From positions 1 to 45,647 of the forward strand of contig JADLDI010000041.1 in the NCBI GenBank assembly GCA_020846745.1: a DNA stretch of 45,647 nt, read 5' to 3'. The DNA is from Bryobacterales bacterium. Lineage in GTDB: Bacteria > Acidobacteriota > Terriglobia > Bryobacterales > Bryobacteraceae. Numbering within the stretch: the first letter of the stretch is position 1; each line of letters opens with the position of its first letter. The notes beneath the pieces are model-generated. The model worked only from the letters and a program-made list of their open reading frames with translations, searched no databases and was not told where the DNA came from. A program made the translations under genes and the position numbers. Shown one piece after another: positions 39,409 to 45,647 of this stretch.

Positions 39409-40485
39409 TTAGCGCCGCGTCGTCGTTTCGATGTGAACCAGCGGCGTGCCCGGAACGGCTGGCCGGTCAATCGCCGGTTTGATCGTTTGCGAGTCGCGCC
39501 AGGAATCGATCAGCGATGTCTGGTGCACGCACGAAACCGTACAGTGCGGCGAGCAGCTCTTCTCTGTCCGGTATTCGCGCTTGATATCGTCCACCGTGTA
39601 TTGTGCGAGCGGCTTGCCCGGATAGCCACGCTGCTGCGAGCAGTAGTGGACCAGCCCGTCTTCGCAGATGTACAGGTAGCGCGCGCCCGCCCGGCAACGC
39701 CAGTTGTTCGGCAGCCCGTCCGCAATGGCGTCCTGGAACGTGTTGAACTGCGAATAGCTCGACTTCTCGTGACCCTTAATTGCCTTGTAGACCGCCCGTT
39801 CCCGAGGACCGAGAGGCCGTACCTGGCCATCGCCATCGTGAATGATGCCGACGGTAGAAGTGAAGCCGTACTCGATGGCACGATTGGATACGGTCAGAGC
39901 GTCTTCGGGACTGCGAATGCCGGAGCCGACCACGGAATTGATGTTGACGTGAAAGTCGGCGTGTTCGGCCAGCAGTTGCAGCTTTCGGTCGAGCACTTTG
40001 AGCGACTTCTTCGACGCTTCGTCGGGCATCACGTTGTCGATCGAAATCTGCATGTGATCGAGCCCGGCATCGTTCAACCGGTGGATGCGCTCGGCCGTCA
40101 ACAGGTAGCCGTTGGTGATCATGCCGGCCAGCATGCCGTGTTTGCGGATGCGGCGGATGATGTCGTCGAGTTCGGGGTGAAGGATCGGTTCGCCGCCCGA
40201 AATCGTGATGATCGTGGTGCCGAGGCGCGCCAAATGGTCCACACGGTCGAGCATGACGCTCAAATCGACCGGCTTCGAGAAATCGTCAAATTCGTTGCAG
40301 TAGGTGCAGGACAGGTTGCAGCGGCGAATGGGAATCAGGTGCGCGAGCACGGGATGGTCCCGGTCGAACAGCCCTTTCGCGATCATTCGCAATTCGCGCA
40401 ACCGGCGTGTGATAGCCAGCCGGCGGCGGCGCAAAGTTACTTTGCGGGGCCGTGCGGGACTAAGAACGAGCGGCTGCGTAGACAT
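39409..40485 (-). CDS. radical SAM protein with C-terminal Cys cluster
   Basis: 358 residues. RRCNLSCTYC holds the CxxxCxxC [4Fe-4S]/SAM motif. ITISGGEPILHPEL, MITNGYLL and MQISIDN follow in radical SAM order, and the basic N-terminus resembles HpnH-like members. A second set of cysteines (WRCRAGARYLYICEDGLVHYCSQQRG and SCSPHCTVSCVHQ) resembles a SPASM-like cluster. The substrate is unknown. It heads the BMC operon, so it may produce or modify a cargo, though this is inference. A TATGCT box lies 24 nt upstream of ATG 40485. Confidence 0.88.
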   Translation of the reverse strand: MSTQPLVLSPARPRKVTLRRRRLAITRRLRELRMIAKGLFDRDHPVLAHLIPIRRCNLSCTYCNEFDDFSKPVDLSVMLDRVDHLARLGTTIITISGGEPILHPELDDIIRRIRKHGMLAGMITNGYLLTAERIHRLNDAGLDHMQISIDNVMPDEASKKSLKVLDRKLQLLAEHADFHVNINSVVGSGIRSPEDALTVSNRAIEYGFTSTVGIIHDGDGQVRPLGPRERAVYKAIKGHEKSSYSQFNTFQDAIADGLPNNWRCRAGARYLYICEDGLVHYCSQQRGYPGKPLAQYTVDDIKREYRTEKSCSPHCTVSCVHQTSLIDSWRDSQTIKPAIDRPAVPGTPLVHIETTTRR

Positions 40486-40534
40486 ACGGCAAAGTCAACA
40501 TTCGATTAGAGCATACGAACGTCATCGAAGACAC

Positions 40535-40559
40535 AAATTCGCCCCTGGAGGGCGAATTT
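40535..40559. terminator. 10-bp perfect hairpin between DUF362 and radical SAM genes
   Basis: AAATTCGCCC (40535-40544), loop CTGGA, GGGCGAATTT (40550-40559). It lies downstream of the DUF362 stop on the minus strand; the stem's own T-run could serve as a weak U-tract. A second small dyad, GGTCG-taagg-CGACC, follows near 40571-40585. Confidence 0.5.
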
Positions 40560-40615
40560 GCGCCTTGATTGGTCGTAAGGCGACCTTAATTGGTCGGGAT
40601 TCTGTAAACCGTGGT

Positions 40616-41896
40616 TTATACTTTCACCCGGTCGTAATCAAACTGCTCGTTCACCAGATGGAACAGAGGCTCCCCGTCCTTTTGAAGATAGTAGGTCTTC
40701 ATGGGGGTGCGGTCGAAGTCAGCTAGCGTCTTCCGAACCGGCGCCTGACCCTCTATCCATTCGTAGAGTTCCACTTCATGAGGATTGAACGTGTCGAGCA
40801 GGCCGCGCTCTTTGGCAATCCGGAACAGGTTGACGTTGCCCGGTTCGTGCCCGCCCAGGTACATGCCGATCATGTCGAGGCGGAAGCGGTTCTTGCCGAA
40901 CATCACCAGATTGGTGAGATAGTCGTGGCCGACGCCGAAGCCGTCGCCATCACGCCCGTAGATGCCTTCGATGATGTTGAGACCGGGGTTGAGAACCTGT
41001 GAGTTGTCGCACGTCTTGTGCGCCCAGATCTCCTGGTTGATCGGAGCGAGGTCGGCGCGCGAGTCGTATCGGGCGTAGCTCAAGCGCTTGTGATTGTCGA
41101 AGTACGTCTTCACCTTACCTTCAACCTCGGAGGGGATGAACTCCTTCATCCACGAAGGTACGCCGGTTACCATGGCCCAGCCTGGACAGAATCGCACAAA
41201 CGGCTTCACCACCAGACCCTGCAGGTTCTTGGCGGAAAGCGTCATGCACATGCCGTGCGACTTCCACTTGGCGATGTTCAGCAGCCACGTCTCGGGTTCG
41301 TTGACCGGCGCGAAGTGTGGAATGCGCTTGTAGATGACCGGATCGGGTACCTGAGTCCACGTCATCTCGAAGTTCTCTTTGAAGTTGCGCTGCCGGCGCT
41401 CCGGCTCGTTCATCTCGACGCCGTGACGGTCGTTAATGTCGGCCAGCCCGCGGTAGTTCCAGGAGTGGAAATTGTTCGCCTCCAGGAAGTACATCTTCTT
41501 GACGCCCAGTTCCTTAAGGCCCATGATGATGCCTTCGTAGAACTGCGGATCGGTGCCTGTGCCCCAGTTTTCCACGTGTGGGCGCTGATTGCGGACCGAC
41601 GTGAAGTTGGGCTTCAGAATCACGCGATGCGAAATCGGGATCCCGTTCGGATCGTCGGTAGGAACAAACACCTCGCGCGCAAACGCGACGCCTTCACGAA
41701 GCTTCGACTCCTCGTGCATCTTGTGAGGCACCTTGGTGCGCTTAATGAAAACCGCTTTCGGGTTGGCCTCAATAAAAGGGTGAACCGCGAAACGAGCGCG
41801 CGGCAGACGCGCGGGAGCGGCATTGAGTTCAAGGTTTGCCAGCGGCCCAACGGCAGCCAGCGCGGAAGACCGGAATAAATCGCGACGTGTCAGCAT
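40616..41896 (-). CDS. TAT-exported DUF362 protein
   Basis: 426 residues. MLTRRDLFRSSALAAVG is a twin-arginine signal. The DUF362 body has VFIKRTKVPHKMHEE, HRVILKPNFTSVR, ELGVKKMYFLEANNFHSW, NIAKWKSHGMCMTLSAKNLQG and LNIIEGIYGRDGDGFG. DUF362 is a domain of uncertain role, often near iron-sulfur proteins, but no ferredoxin motif is seen here. It is probably folded in the cytoplasm and exported by TAT. It is separated from the BMC/radical SAM operon by a hairpin. Confidence 0.85.
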   Translation of the reverse strand: MLTRRDLFRSSALAAVGPLANLELNAAPARLPRARFAVHPFIEANPKAVFIKRTKVPHKMHEESKLREGVAFAREVFVPTDDPNGIPISHRVILKPNFTSVRNQRPHVENWGTGTDPQFYEGIIMGLKELGVKKMYFLEANNFHSWNYRGLADINDRHGVEMNEPERRQRNFKENFEMTWTQVPDPVIYKRIPHFAPVNEPETWLLNIAKWKSHGMCMTLSAKNLQGLVVKPFVRFCPGWAMVTGVPSWMKEFIPSEVEGKVKTYFDNHKRLSYARYDSRADLAPINQEIWAHKTCDNSQVLNPGLNIIEGIYGRDGDGFGVGHDYLTNLVMFGKNRFRLDMIGMYLGGHEPGNVNLFRIAKERGLLDTFNPHEVELYEWIEGQAPVRKTLADFDRTPMKTYYLQKDGEPLFHLVNEQFDYDRVKV

Positions 41897-41992
41897 CTAA
41901 AGAGCCCTCGGGGTGATTTCAGTGTATCGCAAGGAAAGGGCACGGGTTCTGACAGGGTTGGTCTGGCCCCGAACTCGCCCCGTAGCCCGTTC

Positions 41993-42934
41993 CTACTTTG
42001 CCTTGGTGTAGCTGCTGTAGAGTGCGGCGACATCGGCAGCCTTGGTGTCGCCAGGGTGAATGACGACGCGGTAGCGGAACCGCAGCGTCTTGCCGGGTTC
42101 CAAGGTCATACCGCCGTCGCGGGACTTGTCGTTATAGAAATCGTGCTCGCCGAAGATGTTGGCGGCAAACAAGCCGTAGTCGCGGGAGTGCCAGTAGGTG
42201 GGATGCTTGGGATTGGTGGGGTGGTCGAAGATCGCCACGCCGAGGGTTTCGCCGTTCACCTGGCCCGAGTAGTCGACCCAAGGGGAGCGCTTGCCCCAGA
42301 CCTGCTTTTCGCCTTCCTTCCCTTCCGCGTTCACCATCTTGCCGGAGTGCTTGCCGTCGAGCGGGGCAGTCAGGCGGATGGCGAAGAAGCCTTCCTTGGT
42401 ATCGCCGAATTTCACCTGCTCAACAGCCTTGAAGGTGACATCGAAATCGATGATGCGGAGCTTGGGGTCGGAATGGAAGGTCATGACGCGGTGCTCGGTT
42501 AGCAGGGTCTTGCCCGAGGGATCGTTCCACTTGAAGCTCGCATCGATCACGCCGGATTTTTTGCCGCCTTTGGCCTTGGCGACCTTATCAAGAACGACCA
42601 CACCTTTCGGATGACCTTTCTGGGAAGGATCGTTGGCCCAGAAGTCGAAGCCGTTGACCAAGCCGTGTGTGAACCAGAGGCCCTGGTGATGCGGATGGTC
42701 TTTGGCCTCACCTTCTTTTTCCTGCATGGGCCAAACGCGCGTGACGATCGTGCCGGAGGCGGCGCGGAGCGGATGGAGGTAGGGTTTGCGGACCTTGGCT
42801 CCGGCGACATAGAAGTCGGTGAACGGTTTGCCGTCGATGGAGACGGCGATCTGTTCAGGGCCGGGCTTGATCTCCACCTGCGCGAAGGCAAACGATGCAG
42901 CGAGGAGAGCGAAGGGTACAGACTTAGTCATCAT
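41993..42934 (-). CDS. secreted DUF6807 (PmoA-like) family protein
   Basis: 313 residues. A signal peptide (KSVPFALLAASFAFAQ) precedes VSIDGKPFTDFYVAG, HPLRAASGTIVTRVWPM and DHPHHQGLWFTHGLVNGFDFW, then TEHRVMTF, DFDVTF and SRDYGLFAANIFGEHDFYNDKS. This is the DUF6807 family, often called PmoA-like although unrelated to methane monooxygenase activity as far as known. The exposed HPHHQG suggests a metal or sugar site. Start ATG 42934 (a second ATG follows at 42931), 10 nt after a TATGCT box with no SD. Confidence 0.85.
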   Translation of the reverse strand: MMTKSVPFALLAASFAFAQVEIKPGPEQIAVSIDGKPFTDFYVAGAKVRKPYLHPLRAASGTIVTRVWPMQEKEGEAKDHPHHQGLWFTHGLVNGFDFWANDPSQKGHPKGVVVLDKVAKAKGGKKSGVIDASFKWNDPSGKTLLTEHRVMTFHSDPKLRIIDFDVTFKAVEQVKFGDTKEGFFAIRLTAPLDGKHSGKMVNAEGKEGEKQVWGKRSPWVDYSGQVNGETLGVAIFDHPTNPKHPTYWHSRDYGLFAANIFGEHDFYNDKSRDGGMTLEPGKTLRFRYRVVIHPGDTKAADVAALYSSYTKAK

Positions 42935-42944
42935 TGGAAAGTAG

Positions 42945-42950
42945 AGCATA
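42945..42950 (-). promoter_or_regulatory. TATGCT -10-like box of DUF6807 gene
   Basis: On the minus strand TATGCT is followed after 10 nt by ATG 42934. The same hexamer precedes the SirB1-type gene (16000-16005) and the radical SAM gene. Confidence 0.4.
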
Positions 42951-43017
42951 GTTGGAGGGGGCGCTCAACTGGATTGGGCGCCCCGCGGGTGTCAAACAGC
43001 GTGTAAGCCGCCTGGGC

Positions 43018-43644
43018 CTACTTCATGTAGTTCTCGATCTTGAACTTGGCCGAGTTGTCCTTTAGCCACTGCGTTTCCCAAGCTTTGCGGTCTTTGGGCT
43101 TCGTCTTGAGGCCATTGAAGGCGGTATTCATTTTCTGAGTCCGGTCCGTTTCCAACTTCTTCTGTGCCTTGGCGCGCAGTTCCTTGTCCTTCTTATCTTT
43201 CTCTTCCTGCTCCTTCTTCAGTCTGGCTTCTTCGTTCCGTTTGGCGAGGGCCTCTTCGTTCTTCTTCTTCTCTTCGGCCAGCCGCTTCTTCTCGGCGGGA
43301 TCTTCGTAGGTGTCGATCGGGATGTGATAGACAAACGGCGAGGTGCCGGCCTTCCATGTACCCCAATCTGCCTTCAGTTGCAGTTTGAGGTCGGCCTGGG
43401 CGCCGCCCGAGGATCCGCTTGCAGCCATGACAAAGCGGTCGTCGATGGCGGAGGTGCTCTTCCATTTGTCGATCAGCGACTTCTCCTTGTCTGCCGTGAT
43501 GTAGACGCTCTTATCCGGTTCGACAAAGGTGCGGCCCCAAGCGGCCAGCTTGGCCGGGGTGCTTTCCTTGATGAAGTCTTTCGCTTTCGCTTTCACCTTG
43601 GTGATAGCCGCATCGATTCCGATGGGCGCATTTGATCTAGGCAT
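43018..43644 (-). CDS. Lys/Glu-rich coiled-coil protein of unknown function
   Basis: 208 residues, family not recognised. The N-terminal domain (about 1-120) is mixed alpha/beta: PIGIDAAITKVKAKAKDF, WGRTFVEPDKSVYITADKEKS, FVYHIPIDTYEDP. It leads into a highly charged helix (about 125-185; many E/K/R) and a short C-terminal tail. No signal peptide is visible. ATG 43644 has GGGAGAG 5-6 nt upstream; an in-frame start at 43785 overlaps the neighbouring gene and is rejected. Confidence 0.7.
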   Translation of the reverse strand: MPRSNAPIGIDAAITKVKAKAKDFIKESTPAKLAAWGRTFVEPDKSVYITADKEKSLIDKWKSTSAIDDRFVMAASGSSGGAQADLKLQLKADWGTWKAGTSPFVYHIPIDTYEDPAEKKRLAEEKKKNEEALAKRNEEARLKKEQEEKDKKDKELRAKAQKKLETDRTQKMNTAFNGLKTKPKDRKAWETQWLKDNSAKFKIENYMK

Positions 43645-43750
43645 GATCTCTCCCTCTGAGGTGTGGATGGGTACAACGAATCTCAGAATGCCTGAACCTG
43701 GCGGGCTAAGCAACAGATATCCGGTAAAATCGCCGGGGGCAACGGCAGGT

Positions 43751-44461
43751 TTAGCGGAAGCTGGGAATTGGGTTCGTTTTTGCAAATTCGTCCATGGCGG
43801 TTTTGTAGCCGAGTTTGGCGAAGTCGGCGACCATGGCGTTAACAGACATGTTGCAGAGGTCGGCTTCTTCGCGGATCATGGCAGCTTCGGATGGGGGGAA
43901 GTAGGTGAGGATGTCGTCGGATGGCGCGGCGCTTACTTGAGGTTGCGGCTCGGCAGCGGTTTTGGCGCCCGGCTGGGGAGTTCGTTTCGCAAAGCGTTGA
44001 ATCTTAATGGCATCGGGCAGGATGAGGGCTGGCCGCGGAGCTTCGGGATTGGCTTCAATCAGCTGGCAGATGCGGTTGGTTTGGGAATCTTTGAGCTGTT
44101 TGTAGGCGCGGTTGAAGCTGCCTTCGAAGCGAATGTAGTACCGGGAGTAGAGTTCGGCTAGTTTGACGGTCGCCGGGTGGCAGAGGGGGTCTTTGCCATC
44201 GGAGAGGTCGTAGAGTTCGTTTTCCAAATCCAGGGAACGGAGCATGTTCCAGCGGGCGGTGACCAGCTTGTCGAAGAAGACTTCTTCGAGCGGGCCTTCG
44301 GGTAGGCACTGGGAGCGGAGTTCGTTTCGCAAATCGTTGAAAACAGGCTGCAGATCAGCTGGGATGGACTCCGCGGCGAGACCGTGTTTGCGCGCATTTT
44401 GGGAGGACTTGGCTTTGCCTTCTTCGGTGCGGGGGCCTGTGCTGAGGTTGTTTGTAGACAT
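43751..44461 (-). CDS. SSQNA..HGL family protein, second copy
   Basis: 236 residues. The N-terminal GPRTEEGKAKSSQNARKHGL (9-28) matches the first-cassette paralogue encoded at 973 in every spaced position. A helical acidic middle follows (FDKLVTARWNMLRSLDLENELYD, YYIRFEGSFNRAYKQLKDSQTNRI), with a Pro/Ala-rich linker, a helical C-terminal domain and a final FAKTNPIPSFR. GCGAAACGAAC units lie inside the gene (44320-44330 and 43980-43990), with a degenerate copy at its 3' end, read in different frames. No terminase genes accompany this copy. Function unknown. Confidence 0.75.
   Translation of the reverse strand: MSTNNLSTGPRTEEGKAKSSQNARKHGLAAESIPADLQPVFNDLRNELRSQCLPEGPLEEVFFDKLVTARWNMLRSLDLENELYDLSDGKDPLCHPATVKLAELYSRYYIRFEGSFNRAYKQLKDSQTNRICQLIEANPEAPRPALILPDAIKIQRFAKRTPQPGAKTAAEPQPQVSAAPSDDILTYFPPSEAAMIREEADLCNMSVNAMVADFAKLGYKTAMDEFAKTNPIPSFR
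43772..43783 (-). repeat. degenerate GCGAAACGAAC repeat at a gene 3' end
   Basis: On the minus strand TGCAAAAACGAAC continues CCAATTCCC, like the copy at 35672. It encodes the KTNPIP end of the SSQNA..HGL protein. Confidence 0.55.
43980..43990 (-). repeat. GCGAAACGAAC dispersed repeat
   Basis: Minus-strand copy, inside the coding region, read as part of FAKRTPQP. It is flanked by TTT before and TCCCC after, like the other coding copies. Confidence 0.7.
44320..44330 (-). repeat. GCGAAACGAAC dispersed repeat
   Basis: Minus-strand copy, read in frame as LRNELRS in the same gene. Some 25 bp around this unit (CAACGATTT upstream, TCC downstream) nearly match those around 43980-43990. Confidence 0.7.
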
Positions 44462-44912
44462 ACGAATGTTCGACCTTTCTGAGGGGTTTTGCCCTCGGTG
44501 ACCCGTCGCAGACGCTCCGGGTACCGGTCGAGGTCTGACGGCTTCGGCCGGGAATGGTGCGGAAAATGAAAAAGGACGGCGGAAAATGCCGTCCTAGATT
44601 CCACGAATAGCATGGGCTGTCAAGTTTTCTGGGGGTTTTGGGGTCGGGCTGGTATTTAGATTCAGTGAGTTAGGAAATTTGAATGGGTTGTTAACGGACT
44701 TTTGTGTCCGAAATTGCGGGTACTGAGGCGAGCGGAGTACTGGTGTGGAATTGGAGGGGGCGCGGGGACGGTCTGCGGAGTGGGGTTGTTGTAGATGGTT
44801 GCGCTTTTGGGCCGCCTGGACCGATCTTTCATAAGGGGATTTCAGGACCGCTGACTGGTTCAGCGCTATTCTTTACGGAGTGCTTCGAGGACTCAGGACA
44901 GGAACAAATGCG
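44462..44912. other. 451-nt intergenic region
   Basis: No gene seen. It holds an 8-bp hairpin with a T-run (44573-44599), a GC-rich stretch before it and an AT-richer part (about 44605-44710) that may carry promoters for both directions. Short ORFs on either strand are not convincing. Confidence 0.55.
44568..44595 (-). terminator. rho-independent-type hairpin ahead of the SSQNA..HGL gene
   Basis: On the minus strand AGGACGGC (44595-44588), loop ATTTTCC, GCCGTCCT (44580-44573), then TTTTC. It is positioned upstream of the gene starting at 44461, so it stops transcripts from the right or works as an attenuator in a long leader. Confidence 0.6.
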
Positions 44913-45524
44913 ATGGCTCTAATACTCGCCAATTTGCTGTCACTCGCTCTTCATGCCCAGGTATCCTGCGTGCCTGACTTGCCTCGACTGCGTTATCCAG
45001 CAGAAGCGATGGAGAGTAAGGTATCCGGGACGGTTCTCGTTAACTTTAATGTGGACGCACGGGGCGCACCCGAAGACTTGCAGGCAGTGGGGCATCCACT
45101 TCTCACGCTCGACGTTAAGGGAGCATTCCGATCTATTCGACTATCTCGACGGTGTAGTGGGATGGCGGTGTCGACCTCCATCATCTTCCGAATTGATGAT
45201 TCGTTGCCGCCCAGTTCGCCAGTGACCGCAAGACGGATTACTGGCGGCGTATACGAACTGGTGTCCCCAGCTGAGAATGTCGTTGTCATTTCGGACCCGC
45301 CAGTAACGTATGATCGACCCGGCGCGGTAGCGGTGGTAATCCATCAAGTCGGCGATGATGAACTTACCGTGCGTTTGAGTGCAGCACTCGCAGGAGCATT
45401 CAGGAACTCGAAGCATTTCACTTTAGGCGACAGCAGCAAACCCGACACATTGATCATCACGGTACCGAGACGCGTTGGCTGGAGAGAATTTGGCGAACGA
45501 ACCCAGGTGCGGTACACCGTCTGA
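44913..45524 (+). CDS. secreted protein with TonB C-terminal-like domain
   Basis: 203 residues. A hydrophobic leader (ALILANLLSLALHAQ) precedes PRLRYPAEAMESKVSGTVLVNFNVDARGAPEDLQAVGHPLL, the repeat pattern of TonB C-terminal domains (YP..A....SGTV.V...VD..G). A second half (VYELVSPAENVVVIS, FTLGDSSKPDTLIITVPR) is not recognised. It has no N-terminal TonB membrane anchor beyond the signal and is probably a periplasmic or surface protein. The start is ATG 44913. It ends 6 nt before the IS21-like element. Confidence 0.7.
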   Translation: MALILANLLSLALHAQVSCVPDLPRLRYPAEAMESKVSGTVLVNFNVDARGAPEDLQAVGHPLLTLDVKGAFRSIRLSRRCSGMAVSTSIIFRIDDSLPPSSPVTARRITGGVYELVSPAENVVVISDPPVTYDRPGAVAVVIHQVGDDELTVRLSAALAGAFRNSKHFTLGDSSKPDTLIITVPRRVGWREFGERTQVRYTV

Positions 45525-45587
45525 GTTCGATGCTCTCAATTGGCCCCATTTGATGGTCTGAATTGGCCCCACCTGGACAGCCCGGGG

Positions 45588-45606
45588 GGATGGCGGTTTG
45601 CCATCC
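45588..45606. repeat. 7-bp perfect hairpin before istA
   Basis: GGATGGC (45588-45594), GGTTT, GCCATCC (45600-45606). It lies just before the transposase start and could limit translation of read-through transcripts. Confidence 0.5.
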
Positions 45607-45614
45607 TGCCGGAG

Positions 45615-45647
45615 ATGGAAAGGAGAGCCAAATTGGAGCTGTTTGAG
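45615..45647 (+). CDS. istA: IS21-family transposase IstA, 5' end only
   Basis: Eleven residues, MERRAKLELFE, are visible before the window ends. MERRAKLELFE followed by QIRREY is a common N-terminus of IstA-like transposases (recalled), and the flanking direct repeats support the call. GGAG directly abuts the ATG, so the true start might differ. Confidence 0.65.
   Translation, partial: MERRAKLELFE

Larger units (their letters stand above)
45531..45647 (+). mobile_element. left end of an IS21-family insertion sequence
   Basis: Starting TGCTCTCAATTGGCCCCA (45531-45548), with a second copy TGGTCTGAATTGGCCCCA (45554-45571) 23 bp on. Such multiple end repeats beginning TG are typical of IS21-family elements. 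The transposase reading frame begins at 45615. The rest lies beyond the window. Confidence 0.75.

Noticed and set aside
39241..40509. 422-codon plus-strand ORF
   Set aside because: Antisense to the radical SAM gene, which has clear motifs; no recognisable domain.

Overview
The window is a GC-rich chromosomal segment that most resembles an acidobacterium of the Solibacter/Bryobacter type. This is inferred from gene content: a BshC-type bacillithiol ligase, a secreted PEP-CTERM protein, secreted DUF6807, PQQ-propeller and GH42-like proteins, a TAT-type DUF362 protein and a small bacterial microcompartment (BMC) operon. No rRNA, tRNA or CRISPR array was seen.

Layout. 0.1-3.9 kb: a lone MqsA-like zinc-finger/HTH gene, then a four-gene cassette. 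The cassette holds a GP-x3-EG...SSQNA..HGL family protein, an acidic Cys/Pro-rich protein, a terminase ATPase domain and a separate terminase nuclease domain. Heptamer tandem arrays precede three of the starts, and no capsid, portal or tail gene is present. 3.9-6.9 kb: GNAT acetyltransferase, small secreted protein, sugar-nucleotide SDR, SAM methyltransferase. 7.0-12.3 kb: a TIR-domain gene coupled to an nSTAND1 NTPase with a WD40-like sensor, a probable anti-phage or cell-suicide pair. 12.3-14.5 kb: rmlA-rmlC-rmlB for dTDP-4-keto-L-rhamnose, without rmlD. 14.6-22.3 kb: cupin, FG-GAP protein, SirB1/TPR protein, BshC, SthA-like transhydrogenase, HigBA, acyl-CoA carboxylase beta subunit. 22.3-31.8 kb: MazEF, group II PLP decarboxylase, LmbE-type deacetylase (possible BshB), HEPN/MNT pair, AlgH, PQQ propeller, solitary ribbon-helix-helix (RHH) protein, large glycosidase, VapBC with a 30-bp palindrome. 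31.8-38.2 kb: TPR protein, lipoprotein, NTF2-like and SagB-type genes, Gfo/Idh/MocA oxidoreductase, PEP-CTERM protein, membrane protein. 38.2-42.9 kb: one BMC hexamer gene and three BMC pentamer genes behind a radical SAM gene, then DUF362 and DUF6807 genes. 43.0-45.6 kb: Lys/Glu-rich protein, a second SSQNA..HGL protein, a TonB-C-like protein, and the left end of an IS21-family element cut by the window edge.

Three themes run across the window. First, it is dense in toxin-antitoxin genes: five two-gene or solitary modules plus the MqsA-like gene. Second, many starts lack a Shine-Dalgarno (SD) sequence but have a TAnnnT-like -10 box 5-12 nt upstream, suggesting common leaderless or near-leaderless mRNAs. 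Third, several kinds of short repeat recur: heptamers, pentamers, nonamers, and a dispersed GCGAAACGAAC sequence found also inside coding regions. The best candidates for undescribed biology are the TIR/STAND pair, the split-terminase cassette and the GCGAAACGAAC repeat linked to the SSQNA..HGL gene family.
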